NCBI RefSeq assembly: GCF_031157525.1
Contig: NZ_JAVIXR010000007.1
Coordinates: 62,001-126,000, forward strand
DNA length: 64,000 nucleotides
Direction: 5' to 3'
Source: Marinobacter sediminicola
GTDB taxonomy: Bacteria; Pseudomonadota; Gammaproteobacteria; Pseudomonadales; Oleiphilaceae
In this document: piece by piece, positions 16,506 to 25,076 of the stretch
Position numbering within the stretch: position 1 is the first letter of the stretch
Layout of the letters: every line of letters starts with the position of its first letter
Notes under the pieces: generated by a model
The model's database searches: none
The model's input: the letters and a program-made list of their open reading frames with translations, nothing else
What the model was told of the DNA's origin: nothing
Program-made: the position numbers and the translations under genes

Positions 16506-17747
16506 TCAGGCCCTTGGCATGGGCAGTTCCGGCAGCCCGTTATCGGTTGCCAGCCCTTGCATCATAAGCTTTATGCTCATTTCTTCATCGCCCATATGAG
16601 CGCTCAGTCGGCTCAGTTCTGCCAGAGTGTCCCGGCTGCGGCGTAATCTCAAGCTGGTTTCAAAATATTCCCGGGCTTTTCCCCACAGCTCATTTCTCAA
16701 GCTGAGCCGGCCCAGTGCCAGTAGCAACTCCGCATTGCTGGGGCGATCTTTCAGCCACTGCTCTGCGGTAAGAAGCTGCTCGTCGGGTTTGCGACCTTCT
16801 ATCCGGCCATAGAGGTTGACCAGGTCATCGCTCCAGTGATTGTGTAAAACTTTGCGTAGCAGGGTTTCGGTCTGTGCTTCATCGCCAAGATCGGCCAGCA
16901 GGCGGGCATAATCAGCAATGGTTTTTTCATCTCTGCGCAAAAATCCGGGCAGTTCATCCCAGAGGCGGGTGAGTGGCTCCAGGGATGAGTTCGGATCAGC
17001 CTGTTGCTGACGCCGGCAGTCTTCGGCAGCCTTTTCCAGCAGGTTGTGCCAAACAAGCCGCTCAAGCTCACCAAGTTCTGATTCGGGGAGCACGCTACGC
17101 TTACGCAACTCTGGCAATAGCCTTGAGAGTTCGCGCCAATCTTCAAGACGAAGATAGGTGGTTTTCAGTAGCTTCAGAACGAAGGGGTGGTGTGGAGATT
17201 GTTTGCGCAGGCGCACCAGTGTTGCCAACGCTTGTTCCAGACGGTTACCTGCAAGCTGCAGCTGAGCCTGGGTGATGCCCACGGCCATGTCCGATCCTGG
17301 AGTGCTTTCAAACGCTTTTCTCAGCAGTTCATCTACGGCTTCATGGTCGCCACTCTCAAACGCTGCCTGGGCAGCTGCCAGATAGTTAATAAGGGGCGTG
17401 TCTGCGTGGCTGGCGGCTGAGGTCAACATCTTGCGGGCTCGAGGCCAGTTGCCTTCTGCCAGAGCCAGTAAGCCGATTGTGGTGCGGCGGCGGGCCCTTC
17501 GCTCCTTGCCCCGGGAAACCCAGTTGGCAATCAGCCCAGTGCCTTGTCGCATGCGGCGGATCAGGTTTGTAGTGAGCACGATCAGCGCAACCACAACCAC
17601 CAGGAGCAAAAGCCCAACCCAGAAGTTGGTTTCTACCAGATAGTTGCCCAGGCTGATGCGAATGTAACCCAGGTCGTATTGCAGCCCGAGTGAAAGCGCG
17701 GTGCCAATGAGCAGGGCAAAAAGAATGATCAGAAGCAGGCGAATCAT
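16506..17747 (-). CDS. hemY: HemY, membrane-anchored TPR protein
   Basis: The 413-residue protein has two N-terminal membrane helices (about 2-20 and 40-60) and a long helical TPR region. The start MIRLLLIILFALLIG and the short loop block LGYIRISLGNYLVETN are typical of HemY in gammaproteobacteria. It is not the oxidase of the same name in Bacillus. It is encoded at the end of hemC-hemD-hemX-hemY and is linked to a late step of heme synthesis, though its exact role is unsettled. Its ATG overlaps the hemX stop (17744-17747), indicating translational coupling. Confidence 0.9.
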   Translation of the reverse strand: MIRLLLIILFALLIGTALSLGLQYDLGYIRISLGNYLVETNFWVGLLLLVVVVALIVLTTNLIRRMRQGTGLIANWVSRGKERRARRRTTIGLLALAEGNWPRARKMLTSAASHADTPLINYLAAAQAAFESGDHEAVDELLRKAFESTPGSDMAVGITQAQLQLAGNRLEQALATLVRLRKQSPHHPFVLKLLKTTYLRLEDWRELSRLLPELRKRSVLPESELGELERLVWHNLLEKAAEDCRRQQQADPNSSLEPLTRLWDELPGFLRRDEKTIADYARLLADLGDEAQTETLLRKVLHNHWSDDLVNLYGRIEGRKPDEQLLTAEQWLKDRPSNAELLLALGRLSLRNELWGKAREYFETSLRLRRSRDTLAELSRLSAHMGDEEMSIKLMMQGLATDNGLPELPMPRA

Positions 17748-18826
17748 GAATCACTGCCTTTGTTGAGTCGGCCTGCCAGCCGCTCTTTGAGCAGGCCCAG
17801 AGATTGGCTTATGTCGGGTAGATCCGGTGCTACGTTCCGTGTAGTCAGTTCGCCGAGGGTATTGGTCAAAGCGCTGACTCGTGGATTGCTCCCGTCGTAC
17901 CAATCGTCAACGGCGGCTTGAGCCTTGGCTAGAGAGCGCTCGTAAAGTGGTTGGTTGCCTCTGAGTACAGCCATCTCTGCTTCTTCAAGCATCAGCTGCA
18001 AATTCAGGCGTGCGTATGCGCTCTGGTCTGGCGATAACAGTGGTTTGACAGATTCGTCCAGGCGGCGAACCACAACCACTTGCATCAGGGTAGATTTGAA
18101 CTTTTTCCAGGCCCTGAGTAGCACGCCGGGTTCGCCGCCTTCTTCGGAAGTTTCCTCAGACTGGGCGTTACCAACAAATCCGGGAGCTTGCTCACTGATA
18201 AGTGCTTGATCGGTTAGCTGATGAACGCTGTCTATGACCGCTTCAAGGGTGAGATAGAGCCCGGTTCTGTCGACACTGGAAATGCCTTTTAGTGCCAGAA
18301 TTTCCCGCGCCAGTTGCTGACGTACAGGGTACACGCCAACATCATCGGATTCGGTCAGCACTTCGTCTGCAGCTTCAAGGGCAGACAGCGCGCCGCGAAT
18401 GTCTTTTTCAATCAGCAGGCGCTGGTTGGCTATGCGCAGTAAGTACTCTGCCTCTGCCAGTAACCAGTCTGTACGGGTGCGGTTGCCGGCTTCGAGTAAT
18501 TCGCGGGCAGTGTGATCAATTTGCCGCTGCTGGGTGGCGATCAGTTCGCGCTGGGATGCAAGTTTATCTTCCAGAGCCTGCAAGCGTTGGCTTTGCTGGG
18601 TTCCCTGGTCGCCATACATATTCTCAAGCTGCGAGGTATCCTGCTGCAAGCTTTTCAGCGTTTGTAGGGTGGACTGGTTGTCGTTCCATTGCTGCCAGTT
18701 CCACAGTGCCAGCGCGGCAACACTGACCAACGCAATGATGGCGATAACCCAAACCGGCCAGACTTTCTGTCGGGCAAGTTGTTCTTTGGCAATCGGGACA
18801 GGTAATTGTTTTGTTGTTTCAGTCAC
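17744..18826 (-). CDS. hemX: HemX, putative uroporphyrinogen III C-methyltransferase family protein
   Basis: The 360-residue protein has a short cytoplasmic start, one membrane helix (about 24-42, WPVWVIAIIALVSVAALAL) and a long coiled-coil periplasmic region rich in Gln, Leu and Glu. This is the HemX domain architecture. The family is annotated as a methyltransferase by tradition, but the sequence has no SAM-binding motif. Translation starts at GTG. It lies 8 bp after hemD and overlaps hemY by 4 bp. Confidence 0.9.
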   Translation of the reverse strand: MTETTKQLPVPIAKEQLARQKVWPVWVIAIIALVSVAALALWNWQQWNDNQSTLQTLKSLQQDTSQLENMYGDQGTQQSQRLQALEDKLASQRELIATQQRQIDHTARELLEAGNRTRTDWLLAEAEYLLRIANQRLLIEKDIRGALSALEAADEVLTESDDVGVYPVRQQLAREILALKGISSVDRTGLYLTLEAVIDSVHQLTDQALISEQAPGFVGNAQSEETSEEGGEPGVLLRAWKKFKSTLMQVVVVRRLDESVKPLLSPDQSAYARLNLQLMLEEAEMAVLRGNQPLYERSLAKAQAAVDDWYDGSNPRVSALTNTLGELTTRNVAPDLPDISQSLGLLKERLAGRLNKGSDS

Positions 18827-18834
18827 GGGCGTCC

Positions 18835-19647
18835 TTACTTGGCTTTTCCGGAGCCACCGTCCAGGCCTGCCAGTTGTTCTGCGGCGGCGGCCACGATGTC
18901 GTTATCGGCAAGGCTTCCTGGTATACACGGAGCCTTGAATCCCGCCGCAAGCGCCTGATCGGCGATACGCCGAGCGGGCACGATGACGGGTCTGTCGTAT
19001 AGATTATGGCTGCAATTGGCACATAGTGCGATGAGATTGTTCAAGGTTTCTCCAGAGAGCGCAACAATAGCATCCGGGGCGAACGCAATCAGGGCGGTGT
19101 TGATCTGCGCAGGCGTGTAATCCGGGCAGAATCTTCGATAAAGAGGCAATATGGTGACTCGGGCACCACGCTCTTCCAGTGTTCTGCGGGTCAATTCTCG
19201 CCCTTCCTCGCCTCGGGCAACAAGTACCCGCTCCCCTTCGATATTCGCAAGGCGAGGTAGCTTCAGCAAAGCTTCGCTGGTCCAGCCTTCATCAGGTTTG
19301 CGCGGGTTTATGCCATATTCCGCGAGTGCTCTGGCCGTGCCGGCCCCCACGCCATACCAGTCTAGTCCGGTAGGTAGTTGCGGCCACCAGGTATCCAGCT
19401 CGTCGAGCAGCAGGCGTGCAGCGTAGGGGCTGACGGCAATAACATGGGAGAACTCGTCGAGGTTGAGAAGGGTGGTGCGCCGTTCGGGGGTTTCTGGCAG
19501 AGGCTCTCTTTCTACCAGTGGGAATACGTGCGTCTCGGCGCCGGCAGCCTGAAACTGCCGGGCCAGCCTGGATGCTTCCGGTTCCGGCCGGCATATAAGA
19601 ATACGCCGGCCGGCCAGGGTGGCTGGATTAGTCTGGAGTGTGGCCAT
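18835..19647 (-). CDS. hemD: Uroporphyrinogen-III synthase
   Basis: HemD closes hydroxymethylbilane with inversion of ring D. The family is poorly conserved, but this 270-residue protein shows the expected two-domain layout: [16 protein letters not shown] at the start, [17 protein letters not shown] near residue 80, [21 protein letters not shown] in the middle and [14 protein letters not shown] near residue 200. I chose ATG at 19647, which overlaps the hemC end by 20 bp. A longer in-frame start at 19674 adds nine residues without homology. It lies between hemC and hemX, which supports the call. Confidence 0.92.
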   Translation of the reverse strand: MATLQTNPATLAGRRILICRPEPEASRLARQFQAAGAETHVFPLVEREPLPETPERRTTLLNLDEFSHVIAVSPYAARLLLDELDTWWPQLPTGLDWYGVGAGTARALAEYGINPRKPDEGWTSEALLKLPRLANIEGERVLVARGEEGRELTRRTLEERGARVTILPLYRRFCPDYTPAQINTALIAFAPDAIVALSGETLNNLIALCANCSHNLYDRPVIVPARRIADQALAAGFKAPCIPGSLADNDIVAAAAEQLAGLDGGSGKAK

Positions 19648-20569
19648 AAACTTCAGCCAGGATTTTGTCTGCACCTAACGCTAAAAGCTCTTCCGCCAAT
19701 TCACGGCCAAGGCGTTCGCCTTCGGCGCGCGGCGCGCGGCCTTCCACACGGAGAATCTTTGTGCCGTCCACAGCGCCAACCAACCCACGCAACCACAAGG
19801 TGTCGTCGTCTTCCAGCAGGGCATAGGCCGCGATAGGCACCTGGCAACCACCTTCAAGGCGACGGTTCATTGCTCTTTCGGCTTTCACCCGGTCGGAGGT
19901 GTCAGCGTGGCTCAGGGGTTCCAGCATCGCCCGCAGTTCGTTGTCATTCAGCCGGCACTCAATGCCAAGGGCGCCTTGGCCAACCGCTGGCAGGGATACT
20001 GTGTCTGGTATGGCGTAGCGAATTCGGTCATGGAAGCCCAAACGCTTCAGGCCAGAGCTGGCAAGAACGATGGCGTCGTAGTCACCGGCGTCCAGTTTTG
20101 CCAGCCGGGTGTTTACGTTGCCCCGTAAAACCCGAATTTCCAGATCTGGCCGGTAGGCACGCAGCTGGGATTCTCGGCGCAGGCTGGCGGTGCCTACCAC
20201 AGCGCCTTGTGGCAAGGCGTCTACGTTTGCGTAGTTGTTGCTGACAAAGGCATCGGTAGGGTCGTCTCGCTCGCAAATAGCGACCAGGCCCAAGCCTTCG
20301 GGAAAGGCCATTGGTACATCTTTCATGGAGTGCACGGCAAGGTCTGCACGGCCGTCAAGCATGGCTTCTTCCAGCTCTTTTACAAACAGACCTTTACCGC
20401 CAATTTTAGCCAGAGGCACATCGAGGATTTTATCGCCCTGGGTTTTAATCTTGATCAGTTCCACAGCCACGTTGTCGTGGAGCCGTTCCAGTTCGGCCTT
20501 GATGAATTCTGCCTGCCATAGCGCCAAGGCACTACTTCGGGTTGCGACGCGAAGGGTTCGTTTGGACAT
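19628..20569 (-). CDS. hemC: Porphobilinogen deaminase (hydroxymethylbilane synthase)
   Basis: HemC polymerises four porphobilinogens into hydroxymethylbilane using a dipyrromethane cofactor. The 313-residue protein shows [14 protein letters not shown] at the start, [26 protein letters not shown], and [13 protein letters not shown] with the cofactor-holding cysteine. I chose ATG at 20569 (MSKRTLRV); a GTG at 20578 is in frame. The operon continues with hemD, hemX and hemY. It lies 104 bp downstream of algR in the same direction, an arrangement also seen in Pseudomonas. Confidence 0.95.
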   Translation of the reverse strand: MSKRTLRVATRSSALALWQAEFIKAELERLHDNVAVELIKIKTQGDKILDVPLAKIGGKGLFVKELEEAMLDGRADLAVHSMKDVPMAFPEGLGLVAICERDDPTDAFVSNNYANVDALPQGAVVGTASLRRESQLRAYRPDLEIRVLRGNVNTRLAKLDAGDYDAIVLASSGLKRLGFHDRIRYAIPDTVSLPAVGQGALGIECRLNDNELRAMLEPLSHADTSDRVKAERAMNRRLEGGCQVPIAAYALLEDDDTLWLRGLVGAVDGTKILRVEGRAPRAEGERLGRELAEELLALGADKILAEVYGHTPD

Positions 20570-20673
20570 GATGCTCACTGCCAGTTATGAAAATGTTCGC
20601 CAAGGTTACCCTGTGGCGCCGTAAAAGTCCCGTGGATGGCCGCGCTGCAGCGCCTGCAAGGTATGTGGTTGCC

Positions 20674-21444
20674 TCAGCCCGGCTGTTGTCTTTGTAGCCA
20701 CTGGCGCACATTGCTGGTGTGCCTTCGGCTTACCTGCAGTTCACCCAGACCGTCTCTGAGTGCTAGCAGGTTTTGGCCATCCGGTGTGCGCCTGAGTGCC
20801 TGGATATATTGTACGCCCACCAAAGTGTTGCGGTGAATCCGGAGCAGCTGGTTGGGGTAGGCGCTTTCCAGTTCTTTGAGGGTGTAATCAGATACAGTCT
20901 CACCACGGGTATGGTGAATGGTCACGTATTTCTGATCTGCCTGACAATAGCGGATCCCGGCTATATCAATTAGTTCTGTACCTCGATGGGTTCGAACCGA
21001 CAGCTGCCCATCTTCCACAGTTTCCCGTTCGGCGGCGCTGCCCGCCATGCTGTCAGAAAGTGTGCGTAGCTGTACGCGATTAATCCGCCCCGCACGGGCC
21101 AGGGCCTCAGTCAGTGCATCTTTGCGCACGGGTTTGAGCAGGTAGGCTACAGCCTGAACCTCGAAAGCCTGAATTGCATAGTTGTCGTAGGCGGTGCAGA
21201 AAATGATTGCTGGCGGGTTGCTGAGCCGGCTCAGGCGCGCGGCTGTTTCCATGCCATCAAGACCGGGCATGCGTATGTCCAGTAAAAGAATATCAGGCTG
21301 CAGGCCGGCAACCTGAGTGAGTGTGGTGTCGCCGTCCCCGGCTTCCCCGCAAACCACGTATTCAGGCAGGCTCTCGGCAAGACGCCTCAAGCGCTGCCGG
21401 GCTAGAGGTTCATCATCCGCGATTAGAATCTTCTGTTTGGTCAT
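20674..21444 (-). CDS. algR: LytTR response regulator, AlgR orthologue
   Basis: The 256-residue protein has a receiver domain (residues 1-120) with acidic pocket D10-D11, phosphoacceptor D56 in LLLDIRMPGLDG, and the conserved Lys in LLKPV. A LytTR DNA-binding domain follows (about 145-250; RYCQADQKYVTIH, LRIHRNTLVG, GLGELQVSRRH). In Pseudomonas, AlgR controls alginate, type IV pilus and other surface-behaviour genes. The gene overlaps the kinase gene algZ by 4 bp, so the pair is coupled, and the hem genes follow. Confidence 0.92.
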   Translation of the reverse strand: MTKQKILIADDEPLARQRLRRLAESLPEYVVCGEAGDGDTTLTQVAGLQPDILLLDIRMPGLDGMETAARLSRLSNPPAIIFCTAYDNYAIQAFEVQAVAYLLKPVRKDALTEALARAGRINRVQLRTLSDSMAGSAAERETVEDGQLSVRTHRGTELIDIAGIRYCQADQKYVTIHHTRGETVSDYTLKELESAYPNQLLRIHRNTLVGVQYIQALRRTPDGQNLLALRDGLGELQVSRRHTSNVRQWLQRQQPG

Positions 21445-22490
21445 GAGTACTGTGTAGTTTTGGGCAGCCGCAAGGTGACGGTATAAACGTCCCCCTGATG
21501 GCTGTGTTTAAGTACAGCGGCCTCCCCGAATAGAGCCTGCAGCCTTGCCTGAATGTTGCTCAGGGCCATTTGGTTGCCGTTGTGCTGACTGCTGTTGTTG
21601 TCCGGTTTGGGGTTTTGAACGAGCAGGTACACGTATTTGCCCCGAGCTTCGGCCTCTATGCGCACCGTACCACCCTCGGGGCGAGGTTGTATGCCGTGAT
21701 AAACCGCGTTCTCAACCAGTGGTTGCAAGGTTAGCGGTGGTATCGCCTGGCGCTCCAGCCCGTCGGCAATGTGCCATTCGAGTTTCAGGCGGGGGCCAAG
21801 ACGCAGGGATTCGATTGCCAGGTAGCGCTGGCAGAGATCCAGCTCCTTTGTCATTGGAATGAGTTGGTCGCCGGTGCGCAAGCTGGCGCGAAAGAGTTCA
21901 GAAAGATCAAGCACGGCTTCTTCGGCCTGTTCCGGATCCGAGGCAATAAGGCTGGCGATGGTGTTCATGCTGTTGAACAAAAAGTGCGGCTGTATTCGCG
22001 CCTGCAGGGCAATCAAGTGTGCCTGCATTTCGGCTTCCCGCTGCTGTTGCCACTGGTGCTGCAGGTAGAAGTAGCGAAGAACGATGAGCGTAATCAGCAG
22101 AGCCAGCAGGAGCTTTTTGGCGATAGCCTGCCAGTCGACAATGCCCGGTTTCGGATGCAGAACGCTGTCGGCAAACAGGCTGAAGGCGAGCACATCTATG
22201 AGCACTATGGCCGCAATAGCGAAGGTGGCCCGGGAGACGGGCATTCGAGCCAACCGGGTGCGCAGGAGGCAAATCAGCGCGGCACTGGTGAGGGTGGTCC
22301 ACTGTACAAATAGCGAGAGAAGTGCGAAGTAGTTCCAGTCAATCCAGCCGTCGCTGGCCTGAACAATTGCCAGCACCAGCACCAGCAGTTCGCTGGTGAT
22401 CAGTAGCATGAATACAGAGCGTACCCGACAAAGATCGGGCACGAAAAAATTCTGTATGGCGACAGTCTTGTCCCTGCTCAGGGTAGTCAC
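21441..22490 (-). CDS. algZ: LytS-type sensor histidine kinase, AlgZ/FimS orthologue
   Basis: The 349-residue protein has N-terminal membrane helices (about 28-140) and a short sensor-less core. The His_kinase domain has the phospho-site QPHFLFNSMNT near residue 170. The ATPase part has VENAVYHGI as its N-box; the later glycine boxes are weak, as in Pseudomonas AlgZ. The FVPDLCRVR start block is also characteristic. Translation begins at GTG (22490) with a poor ribosome site. It forms an operon with algR, and by position the hem genes could be co-transcribed. Confidence 0.9.
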   Translation of the reverse strand: MTTLSRDKTVAIQNFFVPDLCRVRSVFMLLITSELLVLVLAIVQASDGWIDWNYFALLSLFVQWTTLTSAALICLLRTRLARMPVSRATFAIAAIVLIDVLAFSLFADSVLHPKPGIVDWQAIAKKLLLALLITLIVLRYFYLQHQWQQQREAEMQAHLIALQARIQPHFLFNSMNTIASLIASDPEQAEEAVLDLSELFRASLRTGDQLIPMTKELDLCQRYLAIESLRLGPRLKLEWHIADGLERQAIPPLTLQPLVENAVYHGIQPRPEGGTVRIEAEARGKYVYLLVQNPKPDNNSSQHNGNQMALSNIQARLQALFGEAAVLKHSHQGDVYTVTLRLPKTTQYS

Positions 22491-22716
22491 TTTTCTGCGG
22501 GTCAGAATGTTATACTCCCGTCACGATCATTGTGCCCATTCCGCGCGAGATAGTGTTGGGCTGTCAGCACAAAAGATAGACTATATTCAGTACTCACTAA
22601 AGCGTTCCCTGTTGCGGCCAAATAATTTGATCCTTCTTCTTCAGGCTCAGGTGGGTTCCGCCGGTTTTTGCGGGAATGACAGTTCGATCTAAATCAAGAG
22701 TTAGGCGGAGCCCATA

Positions 22717-23568
22717 ATGAGACAAGCCACCAATAACTCTGAATCTGCAACATTGTTGATTCTGCGGGGTGCTTCGTGCGCAGGACTATTCAAAGCGGTT
22801 GTTTTGGCTATTTCACTGCTTGGGTACGCAGCGCAAAGCTTTGCTGAGTGCAGTATAACGCTACGCTGGGATGATGACGCACCTTACTTCATCCCGCAAC
22901 GGGGCCGTGTTGCGGGCATCGATGCTGATATTAGTCGTGAAGTCATGCGACGAATGAACTGTAATCTTACGCTGGTTAAGCTTCCTTGGGCGCGTGGGCT
23001 GGTAGAATTGCGTCAGGGGCGTATCGATATGGTCTCAGGAGCCCATCGCACACCCGAACGGGAAATATACGCTCACTACGCTAATACAGTGCCGACCATC
23101 TCGCCCAATCTGCTGTTCATTCGTCGTTCTGACAAAGCTGAGTTCAGGTTTTCGGGATTGCGAGAGGTTCTGAACTCGGGGTTCAAGCTAGGGGCACAAA
23201 TCAACGTATCTTATAGTGAGGAATACGGCGCCCTCGTCCAGGATTCAAGGTACAGAGGAAATATCGAGTACACGTCCCGCCGGGATTCGCTTTGGAGAAT
23301 GCTGGCCCTGAGTCGTGTTGATGGGGTAATTGCGGATAAACTGACGGCTATGCACGAGATCCAGGCGCTGGGGCTTTCTGACCGGATAACACACAGCTCG
23401 ATGGTCGTCTCGAGCATAGAAGCCCATTATATTTTCTCGAAAGAATCAGTCAGCCCGGAGTTTGTCGCGCACTTTGATCGTGCGTTGGAAGCCATGCAAA
23501 ATGACGGTACCTACGCAGCCATTGTTCATCGTTATGTTTGCCCCTCCTGTCGAGATATGCCCGATTGA
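22717..23568 (+). CDS. Periplasmic solute-binding protein, family 3 (SBP_bac_3)
   Basis: The 283-residue protein has an N-terminal export signal (hydrophobic stretch about 23-40, ending FAE). The fold of amino-acid-type binding proteins follows: WDDDAPYFIPQ, GIDADISREVMRRM and LRQGRIDMVSGAHRTPERE. No permease or ATPase gene is adjacent, so it may serve signalling or a transporter elsewhere. Small orphan members of this type are common in marine gammaproteobacteria. GGAG precedes the ATG by six bases. C-terminal CPSC may form a disulfide. It lies 58 bp upstream of argH. Confidence 0.8.
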   Translation: MRQATNNSESATLLILRGASCAGLFKAVVLAISLLGYAAQSFAECSITLRWDDDAPYFIPQRGRVAGIDADISREVMRRMNCNLTLVKLPWARGLVELRQGRIDMVSGAHRTPEREIYAHYANTVPTISPNLLFIRRSDKAEFRFSGLREVLNSGFKLGAQINVSYSEEYGALVQDSRYRGNIEYTSRRDSLWRMLALSRVDGVIADKLTAMHEIQALGLSDRITHSSMVVSSIEAHYIFSKESVSPEFVAHFDRALEAMQNDGTYAAIVHRYVCPSCRDMPD

Positions 23569-23626
23569 ACGCACGCTGATATATGAATCTATTTGACTCA
23601 TTACATGTAACGAGAGTACTTACACC

Positions 23627-25036
23627 ATGACGGACAAGAAACAACCTGATCAGGCCGCAACCTCCGAAAAACCATGGGGTGGACGCTTCAGTGAGCCCAC
23701 CGACGCATTTGTGGAGCGTTTTACAGCATCTGTCGGGTTTGATCAGCGCCTGTATCACCACGATATTACCGGTTCCATCGCCCATGCGACTATGCTCGCA
23801 GAGGTTGGCGTCCTGACGGTGGATGAGCGCGATCTCATTATTGAAGGCCTGAACGGCGTAAAAGAAGACATTGAAGCCGGGCGCTTTGAGTGGTCGGTCA
23901 GTCTCGAAGATGTTCACATGAATATCGAGGCCCGGTTAACGGATCGTATTGGTATTACAGGTAAAAAACTGCACACAGGGCGCAGTCGAAATGATCAGGT
24001 AGCCACCGATATCCGCCTGTACCTGCGTGATGAAATTGATGTGATTGCCGAAGAACTCAAGCGTCTGCAAGCCGGCCTGCTGGATCTCGCCGAGCGCGAA
24101 GCCGATACCATCATGCCGGGCTTTACCCATCTTCAAACGGCACAGCCAGTCACCTTCGGGCACCATCTTCTGGCCTGGTATGAAATGCTGGTGCGTGATG
24201 GTGAGCGTTTGCAGGACTGCCGCAAACGCGTGAATGTGATGCCTCTGGGGGCCGCGGCACTGGCAGGTACCACTTACCCGATCGATCGCGCCATGACCGC
24301 AAGGTTGCTGGGCTTTGAGCGTCCTTCTGAAAACTCGCTGGATTCGGTCAGTGACCGGGATTTTGCCATTGAGTTTTGCAGCTTCGCGGCCTTGCTGATG
24401 ACACACATGTCCCGCTTCAGCGAAGAGCTGGTGCTGTGGACCTCAGCGCAGTTTGATTTTATTGATTTGCCGGATCGTTTTTGCACCGGTTCTTCAATCA
24501 TGCCCCAGAAAAAGAACCCCGATGTGCCCGAGCTTGTCCGCGGAAAATCCGGGCGGGTGACGGGCCATCTGATGTCTTTGCTCATGCTGATGAAGAGCCA
24601 GCCGCTAGCGTATAACAAGGACAATCAAGAGGATAAAGAGCCTCTGTTCGACACGGTCGACACTATTAAGGGCTGCTTGAAAGCCTACGCCGACATGGTC
24701 CCGGCTATTCGTGCGAAAGCCGATAACATGCGTGTTGCCGCCAAGCGCGGGTTTTCGACGGCAACAGACCTGGCGGATTATCTGGTCAAAAAAGGCATGC
24801 CGTTCCGCGATGCCCATGAAGTAGTAGGCAAGGCCGTGGCCTTTGGTGTTGCCGAAGAGCGGGATCTTTCTGATATGACTCTGGTAGAGCTGAAGCGTTT
24901 CTCTGACACCATCGATGAAGATGTCTTTGATGTGCTCACACTCGAAGGATCAGTTCAGGCCCGTGACCATTTGGGCGGAACCGCTCCAGCTCAGGTGCGG
25001 GCTGCTGTAGGCCGCGCTCGCAAGTTGCTGGGCTGA
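23627..25036 (+). CDS. argH: Argininosuccinate lyase
   Basis: ArgH cleaves argininosuccinate to arginine and fumarate, the last step of arginine synthesis. The 469-residue protein carries [19 protein letters not shown] at the start, [36 protein letters not shown] and the signature [12 protein letters not shown]. Length is standard. The gene lies across the divergent region from algZ, as in Pseudomonas where argH adjoins algZ. A 17-residue N-terminal lead precedes the conserved core. Confidence 0.97.
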   Translation: MTDKKQPDQAATSEKPWGGRFSEPTDAFVERFTASVGFDQRLYHHDITGSIAHATMLAEVGVLTVDERDLIIEGLNGVKEDIEAGRFEWSVSLEDVHMNIEARLTDRIGITGKKLHTGRSRNDQVATDIRLYLRDEIDVIAEELKRLQAGLLDLAEREADTIMPGFTHLQTAQPVTFGHHLLAWYEMLVRDGERLQDCRKRVNVMPLGAAALAGTTYPIDRAMTARLLGFERPSENSLDSVSDRDFAIEFCSFAALLMTHMSRFSEELVLWTSAQFDFIDLPDRFCTGSSIMPQKKNPDVPELVRGKSGRVTGHLMSLLMLMKSQPLAYNKDNQEDKEPLFDTVDTIKGCLKAYADMVPAIRAKADNMRVAAKRGFSTATDLADYLVKKGMPFRDAHEVVGKAVAFGVAEERDLSDMTLVELKRFSDTIDEDVFDVLTLEGSVQARDHLGGTAPAQVRAAVGRARKLLG

Positions 25037-25043
25037 AGCCTTT

Positions 25044-25076
25044 GCCCCCGAGCTTGTTGTTACTGAGTTTGGGGGC
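25044..25076. terminator. Possible bidirectional hairpin after argH
   Basis: GCCCCC (25044-25049) pairs with GGGGGC (25071-25076); the loop of 21 nt can form a few extra pairs. It occupies the whole gap between the convergent argH and GGDEF/EAL genes. No long T-run is present, so strength is uncertain. Confidence 0.4.
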